This document shows positions 6,255-13,426 of a DNA stretch of 18,907 nucleotides, piece after piece; position 1 is the stretch's first letter; the number at the start of each line of letters is the position of its first letter. The notes beneath the pieces are model-generated. The model made no database searches, was not told the origin of the DNA, and saw nothing but the letters and a program-made list of their open reading frames with translations. The position numbers were made by a program, and so were the translations under genes. Location: NCBI GenBank assembly GCA_937863945.1, contig CALMIB010000079.1:1-18907 (forward strand), written 5' to 3'. Source of the DNA: an uncultured Longilinea sp. Lineage in GTDB: Bacteria > Chloroflexota > Anaerolineae > Anaerolineales > Anaerolineaceae.

Positions 6255-7775
6255 ATGATTTGTCCGCATTGTGGATTTGAGAATGAAGAAGGCCAGAAAA
6301 CGTGCAGCAGTTGCGGCGCTGCGCTTGAAGGGATTGAAACGCCCGAACAGGAAACGCCAGAGGTGGAAACGCCCCGGCGCACTTCCATCTGGAGCTGGGT
6401 GGCCGCCGGTTTGTTCGTCGCGTTGGTGGCGGCGGCTTTGTGGATTTTCAAAGGTCCGGGCCTGGGACAATCCGACCCGCTGTTGTACGGGGTGCTGAGC
6501 GACACGTTGATCCCGTTTGGACAGATAGGCGTGCTGGAGAACGGCGGCAGCAAGGCCACGCCATTGGGTGAATCCTCCAACAGCCTGGCAATCGCTCCCT
6601 ATTCGATTCGCGCCGGCCACACGTACCTGAGCTCAAAGGGGCAACTGGCGCTGATCGCCAATGGCGGATTAACCGGCCAGGGGCAATTGCTGTTGGTGGA
6701 TGTCAAGGGCGGCACAGCCAACACCGCCGTAGAATCGCCGCTGCCTTTGACGGTCGCGGGCAATTTCCAATCGTTCTCGCCGGATGGCGAGTATTTTGGC
6801 TACACCAGCATCTCTGCCGACGGTTCCGCGCTGAACGCGGTGGTGGTCAATTCGCGCGCGGCGAACGTCATGGTGGCCGAAAACATGATCCTTTCGCAAA
6901 TTCTGCCCGACGGCAAGCACTTCCTGGCCTATCCGCTGGATGCCTTGACGGGCAATCCGGCCCGCCTGGTCAGCGTTGCCATTCCGTCCGGCGAACAGAC
7001 GGTGCTTTTCCAGTCCGCCAGCACGGATGTTTTGGCCGGCGCGGACGTGGTAGCGCCGGATGGCAGCATCTATTTCGTCATGCAGCGTGATGCGGGCATT
7101 GGCATTTACCGTCTGGGTCCGGATGGCGGCGAACCTGCCCTCATCTATACTTTCCAGCAGCCGGTTTCCTTCTTCGGCGTGTTGAGCCTCATGCCCGACC
7201 AGAAAAGCCTGCTGGTGATGGATGCCAACGCGGACGCTAGCGGTTACGCGCTGCTCAACGTCAATCCCGAAGATGGTACGGCCACGACGCTGGCAACCAA
7301 TGTATTTGCCGATTTCTTCTCGGACGCAGTTTTCCTGCGGCAGATGTACGGCGAAATGGTGGTGACCTTCTCGCCGGACGGCAAGCACATGGCATATTTG
7401 ATGCAGGACGCGGCGGGTTTGGGCCTGTACGTCTCGGATCTTTCCGGCCAGCCCGGAACCCTGATCGCCAGCGGGGGAGCCTCCTATTCCTATGCCTTCT
7501 CGCCAGACAGCCAACGCTTGATTTATATCCAATATGCCGCAGCCGCTGAACCCACGGGCAGCCTCAATTCGGCGGATTTCAGCGGCAAGAGTGCGCAGTT
7601 GGATGAGAATGTGACCTCGTTCAATTTCCAGAAGGACAAACTGGTTTATTTCAGCGCCCAGGTCACGGACTCGCCGTACACCACGCTGTATCAAAGCGGC
7701 ATGGAAGGCCAGACCAAGAGCGAATTGCTGGCTGCTCAACCGGGGTACTGGGTGTTTATCAAGCTGCCCAATTAA
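6255..7775 (+). CDS. Zinc-ribbon, single-TM, WD40/TolB-like beta-propeller protein
   Basis: This 506-residue protein starts with a four-cysteine zinc ribbon (C3, C6, C17, C20). An acidic Pro/Thr/Glu linker (about 25-42) and one membrane segment (about 46-65) follow, then a long domain with repeated PD40/WD40-like strands. The clearest repeats are FSPDGEYFGY (about 174), FSPDGKHMAY (about 372) and FSPDSQRLIY (about 414). The expected topology is ribbon inside and propeller outside, though this is inference. No enzymatic motif is seen; a sensing, binding or scaffold role is possible. The ATG at 6255 has GGAGG 6 bases upstream. It resembles the propeller lipoprotein at 13500 in domain type and in the terminator that follows. 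Confidence 0.82.
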   Translation: MICPHCGFENEEGQKTCSSCGAALEGIETPEQETPEVETPRRTSIWSWVAAGLFVALVAAALWIFKGPGLGQSDPLLYGVLSDTLIPFGQIGVLENGGSKATPLGESSNSLAIAPYSIRAGHTYLSSKGQLALIANGGLTGQGQLLLVDVKGGTANTAVESPLPLTVAGNFQSFSPDGEYFGYTSISADGSALNAVVVNSRAANVMVAENMILSQILPDGKHFLAYPLDALTGNPARLVSVAIPSGEQTVLFQSASTDVLAGADVVAPDGSIYFVMQRDAGIGIYRLGPDGGEPALIYTFQQPVSFFGVLSLMPDQKSLLVMDANADASGYALLNVNPEDGTATTLATNVFADFFSDAVFLRQMYGEMVVTFSPDGKHMAYLMQDAAGLGLYVSDLSGQPGTLIASGGASYSYAFSPDSQRLIYIQYAAAAEPTGSLNSADFSGKSAQLDENVTSFNFQKDKLVYFSAQVTDSPYTTLYQSGMEGQTKSELLAAQPGYWVFIKLPN

Positions 7776-7798
7776 TTCGGGGGCTATTAACGGAAGAA

Positions 7799-7827
7799 AA
7801 AACGCCGCCCAAATCGGGCGGCGTTTT
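7799..7827. terminator. Bidirectional intrinsic terminator
   Basis: A 12-base perfect inverted repeat (AAAACGCCGCCC at 7799-7810 and GGGCGGCGTTTT at 7816-7827) has a 5-base loop. The plus-strand RNA ends in UUUU and the minus-strand RNA in UUUUUUCUUCC. It lies 23 bases after the zinc-ribbon propeller stop and 5 bases after the HAD hydrolase stop, so it serves both converging units. Confidence 0.92.
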
Positions 7828-7832
7828 ATGCA

Positions 7833-8600
7833 TCAGGCCGGGGTGGCATTCCAGCGTTCCAACAGGGGCGGCAGTTCGCCCAGCGTTTGGAGGGTTGCAT
7901 CCGGTTGGAGTTGTTCGGCGAGGGTGCGGTTTTCGGGCGTGTTGACCCGCCGGGCAATCCACACGGCGCGAAGCCCCGCCGCGTGCGCGCCGGCCACGTC
8001 CGCGCTGAGCGTATCGCCCACCATAACGGCCTGCGCAGGCAACACGTCCAGCGCGTTAAGCGCGATTTCAAAAATCCTCGGCGACGGCTTGCGCAGGCCC
8101 ACCTCGGCGGAGACGACGATCGCTTGCAGCCAGGGGCGCAGTTGTGCCTTTTCGATGAGGGCGTGTACGTCGGCGGCGTCGCTGGCGTTGGAAATCAGCC
8201 CAATCCGATAGCCGGCTCCGGCCAGTCGTTGCAGCGTGGGCAGGGCGTCCTGTTCGGGCTGCCAGTGCGCCTGGCTGACGGCATACATGCGCGCCAGGGC
8301 CGCCTGAAGGACGGCCGCGGGCACATCGGCGTATCCAAGATCCGCCAGCAGGCGGCGCAACACAGATTCGGTGGTGAATTCCAGGCACTCGTCCTCCCGG
8401 CGGGCAAAATAGGCCTCCATGCGCCGCGAAAACTCCGCCAGAAAAGCGGGCAGGTCCAGGTGCAGCCCGGATTCCAGCAGCGCCGCGCCAAGGGCGCGGT
8501 TGGATGCCGGCAGCACCTCAGCCCAGGAGCCGGTGAAGTGGATCAGGGTATTGCCCAGGTCGAAGAATACCGCGCGGATGGGGCCGAAAACACCGGTCAC
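7833..8600 (-). CDS. HAD-superfamily hydrolase with altered motif I
   Basis: This 255-residue HAD subfamily IA-like protein has a helical cap between motifs I and II. Motif I is FFDLGNTL, with nucleophile D14 but Gly16 where the usual general acid/base Asp (DxD) stands. Motif II is S137 in LISNAS, motif III is K171 in LRKPSP, and motif IV is D196/D201 in VGDTLSADV. The DxG form is seen in other annotated HAD proteins, so the protein may still act as a phosphatase or dehalogenase-like hydrolase. The substrate is unknown. The start is GTG at 8600, 6 bases after the stop of the dehydrogenase gene, with no ribosome binding site of its own, which suggests coupling. It is the last gene of the run ending at the terminator at 7799-7827. 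Confidence 0.85.
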   Translation of the reverse strand: MTGVFGPIRAVFFDLGNTLIHFTGSWAEVLPASNRALGAALLESGLHLDLPAFLAEFSRRMEAYFARREDECLEFTTESVLRRLLADLGYADVPAAVLQAALARMYAVSQAHWQPEQDALPTLQRLAGAGYRIGLISNASDAADVHALIEKAQLRPWLQAIVVSAEVGLRKPSPRIFEIALNALDVLPAQAVMVGDTLSADVAGAHAAGLRAVWIARRVNTPENRTLAEQLQPDATLQTLGELPPLLERWNATPA

Positions 8601-8606
8601 GAGGGA

Positions 8607-9629
8607 TCAGTAGCCTTTCTCGAGGTCAAAGCGGTTGTAAACGGCCGCGCCATCGATGTACCGGCGCAGGTTGGCAGCAAACAGTTCGGTGGCGTGCGCG
8701 TCAAAGTTTTTGCTGACGCCGGCCACATGCGGGCTGACGATCACGTTGGGCTGCTTCCAAATCGGGTTGTCAGCCGGGAGCGGTTCCTGCGGGAACACAT
8801 CCAGCGCGGCGCCGGCCAGGTGTTTTTCCTGCAGCGCCTGGAGCAGGGCGGCGTGGTCAACAATCCCGCCGCGGCCGCAATCCACCAGGAACGCGCCCGG
8901 TTTCATCGCTTTGAGCTCCTCTGCGCCGATCATGCCGCGGGTTTGCGGGGTGAGCGGCAGCGAAACAACCACAAAATCGCATTCCTTGAGCATCGATTTG
9001 AGCGCTTCGATCGGGTACAGGCGTTTGAACAGGTTGCCTTCCGGGTCGCCCAGGCCTTCCGGCATATAGCCGCGGTCAGTTGGGTCCATGGCATTGCGCT
9101 TGGCTGCCAGGATGTTGACGCTGAAGGGCACCAGCAGGCGGGCAATTTCGCGCGAGATGCTGCCGTAAGGTACCAGGCCGACGGTGGCGCCGCGCAGCTC
9201 GACGGGCGCCAGTTGCTGCCAGCGATCCTGCGGCCACTCGGATTTGGATTGCAGCGCCATCATCTCGGGGAGGCGGTGGCCCAGCGCCAGCATCATGGCC
9301 ACGCTCCACTCGGCCACCTGCGAACTGACTGCGCCGCTGAGCGTGGCGGCGACCAGGTCGGGCTTGCGCAGGATGGGCGAATCGGCGGCGTAGTCGATAC
9401 CGGCATAGTGAAACTGGATAAAGCGCAGCCGCGGCGCCTGGGCGGGGGTGGGCAGCACGCGGTCAGTGTACAGCACCTCGGTGCGCGCCCACACTTCCGC
9501 CGGGATCTCCTCGGGCTTGACGGCCGGTTGCACAGTGACATTCACCCGGCTGGAGACCGCCTTGACGCGATCAACCAGCGCGGCTGAAAAGGGCATCGTC
9601 ATCAATACTTCTATGGTCGATTCGCTCAT
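8607..9629 (-). CDS. D-2-hydroxyacid dehydrogenase family protein with degenerate Rossmann glycine motif
   Basis: The 340-residue length and fold pattern match NAD-dependent D-isomer 2-hydroxyacid dehydrogenases, which interconvert 2-oxo and D-2-hydroxy acids. The catalytic triad is present: R253 in CGRGGIVD, E282 in PQEPLP and H301 in SPHVAG. The nucleotide-binding loop is odd. Where GxGxxG is expected the protein has P154-Y-G156-S-I-S159, and the bases (GTACCTTACGGC, then AGCATCTCG) show no ambiguity. The neighbouring residues (VGLV before it and REIARLL after it) are normal. The ATG at 9629 has AAAGG 7 bases upstream. It follows the CoA-transferase beta gene by 61 bases and precedes the HAD gene by 6. 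The substrate is unknown; 2-oxoglutarate is one option given the neighbours. Confidence 0.88.
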   Translation of the reverse strand: MSESTIEVLMTMPFSAALVDRVKAVSSRVNVTVQPAVKPEEIPAEVWARTEVLYTDRVLPTPAQAPRLRFIQFHYAGIDYAADSPILRKPDLVAATLSGAVSSQVAEWSVAMMLALGHRLPEMMALQSKSEWPQDRWQQLAPVELRGATVGLVPYGSISREIARLLVPFSVNILAAKRNAMDPTDRGYMPEGLGDPEGNLFKRLYPIEALKSMLKECDFVVVSLPLTPQTRGMIGAEELKAMKPGAFLVDCGRGGIVDHAALLQALQEKHLAGAALDVFPQEPLPADNPIWKQPNVIVSPHVAGVSKNFDAHATELFAANLRRYIDGAAVYNRFDLEKGY

Positions 9630-9690
9630 GGCTTACCTTTCAGGATTTGAATTCGGCGGGTCTGTTCGTGGGACAGATCCGGCGTGAATT

Positions 9691-9744
9691 TTACTTCAAA
9701 TAGATGTTTTGCGGATCGAGCTCGCGCAGCAGGCGCAGTTCCTA
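9691..9744 (-). other. In-frame TAG and 16-codon continuation of the CoA-transferase beta gene
   Basis: After TAG at 9742-9744 the same frame continues as ELRLLRELDPQNIYLK and ends with TAA at 9691-9693. The junction reads RVTRPPSE, stop, ELRLLREL. The continuation has the character of the usual C-terminus of this CoA-transferase family (PP-x-x-E-E-L-x-x-L-R-x-x-D-P). The stop stands where a Glu codon is expected, and GAG to TAG is one base change. It could be a real nonsense mutation, a sequencing error, or read-through. Confidence 0.8.
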
Positions 9745-10449
9745 CTCGCTGGGCGGCCGGGTGACACGCAGGTTCGCCGCGGTTTTCAACGGCCAGCCGG
9801 TGTTGGCCTGCACCTCTTCGACCGTCACGCCGGGATGGACGGCGGTCAGGACCAACTCGCCGTTCTCATCCGGCTCCAGGAAACCCAGGTTGGTGACCAC
9901 CGCCTGCGGGCCGCCTCCGCGCACGCCGGAAGCCTCCCGGGCGGCGCGGCCGTTCAAGAAGCCGGCTGAGGTGGCAAAATCGACCTTCTCGGGGAAGCGG
10001 CGTTTTTGGTGCGGGGTGATGATGTAGCAGCGGTTGGCCCAGCCGGCGATTTCCATGCTGCCGCCCGATCCGGGCAGGCGCACCTTGGGGTGGTTGTAGT
10101 CGCCGATGACGGTGGCGTTGATGTTGCCAAAGCGGTCGATCTGCGCGCCGCCCAGGAAGCCCACGTCCACGTTGCCGCGCTGCAGGTACAGCGTGAAGAT
10201 GTCGTACATGCTGCACACCGAGGTGGCGCGGGTGACCAGGGTGGGATCGCCGATGGAGAGCGGCAGGCGCGAGGGGCGCGCGCCGATGACGCCGGCCTCG
10301 TAGATCATCACCAGGTTGGGAGCGTGCGTGCGGCGCGCCAGGTTGCAGGCCAGATTGGGCAGCCCGACGCCGACGAACACCACGTCGCCGTCGCGCAGCA
10401 GGCGGGCGGCATGCACGGTCATCAGTTCAGATGCTGTGAAGGTCGTCAT
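9742..10449 (-). CDS. CoA-transferase beta subunit (GctB/IpdB-like), apparently truncated by TAG
   Basis: This is the beta subunit of a family I CoA-transferase, resembling glutaconate CoA-transferase GctB and its relative IpdB. The N-terminus has GDVVFVGVGLPNLAC, then IYEAGVIGARP, where E51 aligns by position and context with the Glu that forms the CoA thioester in GctB. FLGGAQIDRFGNINAT and LPGSGGSMEIA follow. The frame ends after 235 residues at an in-frame TAG, and the natural end probably lies 17 codons later. The ATG at 10449 follows the alpha-subunit TGA by one base and has GGGGAG 8 bases upstream, so the two subunits are tightly coupled. The CoA acceptor and donor cannot be read from sequence. 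Confidence 0.88.
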   Translation of the reverse strand: MTTFTASELMTVHAARLLRDGDVVFVGVGLPNLACNLARRTHAPNLVMIYEAGVIGARPSRLPLSIGDPTLVTRATSVCSMYDIFTLYLQRGNVDVGFLGGAQIDRFGNINATVIGDYNHPKVRLPGSGGSMEIAGWANRCYIITPHQKRRFPEKVDFATSAGFLNGRAAREASGVRGGGPQAVVTNLGFLEPDENGELVLTAVHPGVTVEEVQANTGWPLKTAANLRVTRPPSE

Positions 10450-10450
10450 A

Positions 10451-11353
10451 TCAGTACTCCCCGTAATTGACCGGCGCGGCATACAGCGGCGGGACGCTGA
10501 GACGCCGGTGCGTTTCGGCGCCGACTTTTTCCCAGTAGGCTTCGCGGTCGGCGATGCCGTACACCCATTCCTGCAGCCAGGCCTGAACGGATTCAGGCGT
10601 TTCGCTGAGCTTGTCCCATTCCAGGTAAAAATCGTTATCGCGGTCGTAATATCCCTGGGTGTAGGAGGGATGGGCGCAATAGGGTACGTGGCAGACGGCC
10701 GAGACGACAAATTCGGGGATCAGCGTGCGGTTGGGGTCGGAGCGGATGACTTCTTCGGGCACGATCTCCTCGGCGGTCAGGATGACCCGCCTGGCGGCAA
10801 AGGCGGCTTCCTTCTGCTCGCCGATGATGCCCCAGATGTGGGCGTTGCCGCGCTCGTCGCAGCGCTGCACGTGGATGATGGCCACGTCGGGGTTGAGCGC
10901 GGGCACAACCACCACCTCGCGGCCTGAGTAGGGATCGGTGACGCGCCGGTAAAGCGGGTTGGCCTGTTCCAGCGCGGTGGCGGCGGTCTGGTTCATGGGC
11001 ATGAAGGGCAAGCCGGCCGCGCCAGCCTGCAGGCGCGAGATCATGCCGAAGTGCGAATATTCTTCGAATTCCAACCGGCCGGCTTCCAACTCGGTGCGAA
11101 TGATGCGCAGCGAGCCCACGCCGGGGTTGCCGATGTAGGAATAGATCACTTTTTTAGCGCAACCGGCCGCCACCATTTGGTCGTAGATCAGGTCGGGCGT
11201 GGCGCGGGCCAGCGTCAGATCTTTGCGGCCCTGGCGGATGATTTCATGGCCGGCGGCAAAGGGAATCAGGTGGGTGAAACCGGCGGCATACACGCAATCG
11301 CCGTCGTGGACGTGCCGGGCGATGGCTTCCTTTAATGTGCACAGTTTTGACAT
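10451..11353 (-). CDS. CoA-transferase alpha subunit (GctA/IpdA-like)
   Basis: This roughly 300-residue protein pairs with the beta subunit to move CoA between carboxylic acids. Family features are the N-terminal LKEAIARHVHDGDCVYAAGF, the HEIIRQGRKDLTLARATPD stretch, SYIGNPGVGSLRI, and NPDVAIIHVQRCDERGNAHIWG. It resembles glutaconate CoA-transferase subunit A and IpdA more than the acetate or 3-oxoacid CoA-transferases. The ATG at 11353 starts the family-like sequence at the right place but has no Shine-Dalgarno, since the preceding bases are pyrimidine-rich. It begins 13 bases after the stop of the two-TM protein, so coupling is likely. A GTG at 11408-11410 in frame would add 19 non-conserved residues and overlap that gene, so I reject it. 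Confidence 0.9.
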   Translation of the reverse strand: MSKLCTLKEAIARHVHDGDCVYAAGFTHLIPFAAGHEIIRQGRKDLTLARATPDLIYDQMVAAGCAKKVIYSYIGNPGVGSLRIIRTELEAGRLEFEEYSHFGMISRLQAGAAGLPFMPMNQTAATALEQANPLYRRVTDPYSGREVVVVPALNPDVAIIHVQRCDERGNAHIWGIIGEQKEAAFAARRVILTAEEIVPEEVIRSDPNRTLIPEFVVSAVCHVPYCAHPSYTQGYYDRDNDFYLEWDKLSETPESVQAWLQEWVYGIADREAYWEKVGAETHRRLSVPPLYAAPVNYGEY

Positions 11354-11366
11354 GGGGAGGATGCTT

Positions 11367-11672
11367 TCACTTCTCACGGTTAGGGGTGGTGGGCGGCGGT
11401 TCGGCCTCACGGTCGCGGTCCTTGCGGCGGCGGCTTTGCCCGGACGGTTCTTTGGGTTTGGCGCGTTTCTTCAGCAGGCGAAAGCGATTACTGGGCTGAG
11501 CCGGCTGCGGGGGATCGCGCCGCCAGAGGTAGAAGCCCAGCACCAGGCAGGCCAGGCCTGCAAATAGCAGCACGGGGATGGGCGCGCGGGCGACATCCGA
11601 AAGGATGAACACCATTACCGCGGCCGCGCCGAGCCAGATAAAGAAGGTTCCCAACCGGTTGACGATCGTCAT
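11367..11672 (-). CDS. Small two-TM protein with basic, proline-rich tail (101 aa)
   Basis: Two hydrophobic segments (about residues 8-25 and 32-50) with a short loop are followed by a 50-residue tail rich in Lys, Arg, Pro and Glu. The arginines after the second segment (WRRDPP) suggest that the tail is cytoplasmic. I do not recognise a family and assign no function. It lies between P5C dehydrogenase and CoA-transferase alpha on the same strand, 13 bases from the latter, so it is probably co-transcribed. The start at 11672 has only a weak purine stretch (AAAGA) upstream. Confidence 0.68.
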   Translation of the reverse strand: MTIVNRLGTFFIWLGAAAVMVFILSDVARAPIPVLLFAGLACLVLGFYLWRRDPPQPAQPSNRFRLLKKRAKPKEPSGQSRRRKDRDREAEPPPTTPNREK

Positions 11673-11692
11673 GGATCAGGTTCTTTAGCGCA

Positions 11693-11718
11693 GGCCGGGC
11701 GTTTGAACGCCCGGCCTT
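11693..11718. other. GC-rich stem-loop between P5C dehydrogenase and the small membrane protein gene
   Basis: AGGCCGGGCGTT (11693-11704) pairs perfectly with AACGCCCGGCCT (11707-11718). No U-tract follows on the minus strand (TGCGCTAAAG), so it is not a classical intrinsic terminator. It lies 12 bases past the dehydrogenase stop inside a presumed operon. It could stabilise the 3' end of the dehydrogenase message or reduce expression of downstream genes. Confidence 0.65.
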
Positions 11719-11730
11719 GAATGGGTGCGA

Positions 11731-13314
11731 TTAGCCGCGGCGGACCCGGTTGCGGATCTGCTCGTGCATGTACAGTTGCAGGTAATGCACGCCGCCGGAA
11801 TTCTTGCCGCTGGAACCGGAGCCTTTCCATCCGCCAAAGGGCTGGAAGCCCGGCCAGGCGCCGGTGGTGGCGCCCTGCGGGCGGTTGGCGTAGGTCACGC
11901 CGGCCTCAATATTATCAAAGAACCACTCGATCTCTTCGTCCGAGCCGTACACGCCAGCGGTCAGGCCGTAGGCGACCGAGTTGGCGATCTTCATGGCTTC
12001 GTTCAGGTCGGTGAACTTGCCCACCGTGGTGATGGGCACGAACATTTCCTGCTGCCACAGGTGGTGCGAGAAGGGAACTTCGGCGATGGTGGGAGCGCAG
12101 AAGTAACCCTTGCTGTAATCGCCATCGGTGAGGATCTTGCCGCCGGTGAGGATGACGCCGTCCTGGCTCAACACCTTGCTGAATTCCTGAAAATCGCGGT
12201 AAGAGCCCTTGTTGACCACCGGGCCCATGTAGATATTGCGGTCGGTCGGGTCGCCAACGGTGAGTTTGTTGGTCAATTCGACCAGACGGCTCACCACCGC
12301 ATCATAGACCGGGGCTTCGATGAGCACGCGCGAGCAGGCCGAGCATTTTTGTCCCTGCAAGCCGAACGCCGAGCGCATGATGCCAATGGCGGCATCTTCC
12401 AGGTTGGCGTTTTTGGTGACGATGGCCGGGTTCTTGCCGCCCAGTTCGAGAATTGTGGGGCGCACCCAGCGGCCGGCGCCAAAATCGCGGTAGATCTTCA
12501 TGCCGACATCGTAAGAGCCGGTGAAAGTAATGCCGTCAACTTCCGGGTCTTCGATCAGGGCCTGGCCCAGCGTGGAGCCGGGGCCGGTGACGAAGTTGAA
12601 TGAACCTTCGGGCAAGCCGGCATCGCGCAGGCATTCGGCGATCAGGCGGGCCGTCCAGGGGGTATCGGTGGCGGGCTTGATCACCACCGTGTTGCCCGCC
12701 ACCAGCGCGGCGGCGGTGGGGCCGCCGGTGAGCGCGCCCGGGAAGTTGAACGGGCTGATGACCAGCCACACGCCGTACGGCCGCAGGATGGAATCATTGG
12801 TGGATTTAAATCCGACCAGCGGATCGGCGCCCATTTCCACCACAAATCCGTCGTTGGCTTCCATGCGGTCGCAGGCGTAGCGCAGCAGGGCAATCGTTTC
12901 AGCCACATCGCCCAGCGCTTCCATGCGGTTTTTGCCGACTTCGCTGGACATGACCACGCCCATTTCGAAGAGGCGATCGTCCATCAAGTTGGCGGCTTTG
13001 CGCACCAGCGCGATGCGCTCCTGCCACTTCATGTGGCTCCAAACCGGGAAGGCCCTGCGCGCCGCGGCCATGGCGGCCCGCGCGTGTTCGGCGGTGCCTT
13101 TCTGGAACAGGCCGATCACTTCATCGGTATTGGCAGGATTGCGGTTTTCGAATTTTTCGGCGGCAAACACGTCCTTACCGTCAATGATCATTGCGTATTC
13201 CTGGCCCAGATTGCGTTTGAAACGGGCCAGAGCTTCATCGTAGTGCGTGTGCAACTCCTCAGGCGGGTTGAACATGGTGGCATACGTGAGCGTGAAAGGA
13301 CTTTCAGCAGCCAT
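11731..13314 (-). CDS. pruA: L-glutamate gamma-semialdehyde (P5C) dehydrogenase, aldehyde dehydrogenase family
   Basis: This 527-residue aldehyde dehydrogenase oxidises glutamate semialdehyde/P5C to glutamate with NAD(P)+, the second step of proline (and ornithine or arginine) breakdown. It is the stand-alone RocA/PruA type, without a proline dehydrogenase domain. Visible catalytic sites are N190 in SPFNFPG, K213 in VVIKPA, E290 in LELGGKNP and nucleophile C324 in GQKCSACSR. The C-terminus has the RPQGATTGAWPGFQPFGGWK stretch typical of P5C dehydrogenases. The ATG at 13314 has GGAGG 10 bases upstream; a TTG two codons earlier lies only 4 bases from it. It is the first gene of the six-gene run, and its promoter is at 13381-13409. 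Proline dehydrogenase is not in the window. Confidence 0.94.
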   Translation of the reverse strand: MAAESPFTLTYATMFNPPEELHTHYDEALARFKRNLGQEYAMIIDGKDVFAAEKFENRNPANTDEVIGLFQKGTAEHARAAMAAARRAFPVWSHMKWQERIALVRKAANLMDDRLFEMGVVMSSEVGKNRMEALGDVAETIALLRYACDRMEANDGFVVEMGADPLVGFKSTNDSILRPYGVWLVISPFNFPGALTGGPTAAALVAGNTVVIKPATDTPWTARLIAECLRDAGLPEGSFNFVTGPGSTLGQALIEDPEVDGITFTGSYDVGMKIYRDFGAGRWVRPTILELGGKNPAIVTKNANLEDAAIGIMRSAFGLQGQKCSACSRVLIEAPVYDAVVSRLVELTNKLTVGDPTDRNIYMGPVVNKGSYRDFQEFSKVLSQDGVILTGGKILTDGDYSKGYFCAPTIAEVPFSHHLWQQEMFVPITTVGKFTDLNEAMKIANSVAYGLTAGVYGSDEEIEWFFDNIEAGVTYANRPQGATTGAWPGFQPFGGWKGSGSSGKNSGGVHYLQLYMHEQIRNRVRRG

Positions 13315-13380
13315 ACTCAATTAACCTCCATTTTCGATAGGGAACGAATGTACAGGTCGATCTTTGATCAGGCAGGATTA

Positions 13381-13409
13381 AGTATAGCTTAGGCGTTGGC
13401 GCAAGTCAA
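13381..13409 (-). promoter_or_regulatory. Sigma70-type promoter for the pruA run (TTGACT-17-TATACT)
   Basis: On the minus strand the -35 TTGACT (13404-13409) and the -10 TATACT (13381-13386) each match consensus at 5 of 6 positions, with the ideal 17-base spacer. Transcription should begin near 13374. That leaves an untranslated leader of about 60 bases before the ATG at 13314, containing the GGAGG ribosome binding site. It is the best promoter in the window. Confidence 0.8.
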
Positions 13410-13426
13410 AGCACTTGCAGCTTTAC

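Noticed and set aside
6669..7739. 356-codon minus-strand frame opposite the zinc-ribbon propeller gene
   Set aside because: The plus strand has a start with GGAGG, a zinc ribbon, a membrane segment and propeller repeats. The minus frame has none of these.
7887..9587. 566-codon plus-strand frame opposite the HAD and dehydrogenase genes
   Set aside because: It is antisense to two well-supported genes on the minus strand. Its composition is that of a high-GC shadow, and no ribosome binding site or domain motif was seen.
10450..10710. 5' extension of the CoA-transferase beta frame into the alpha gene
   Set aside because: The family-like N-terminus begins at the ATG at 10449, which has its own ribosome binding site. 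The extension is a shadow of the alpha gene.
11725..12603. 292-codon plus-strand frame opposite pruA
   Set aside because: It is a mirror of the codon pattern of pruA, whose catalytic motifs are complete, and has no independent evidence.
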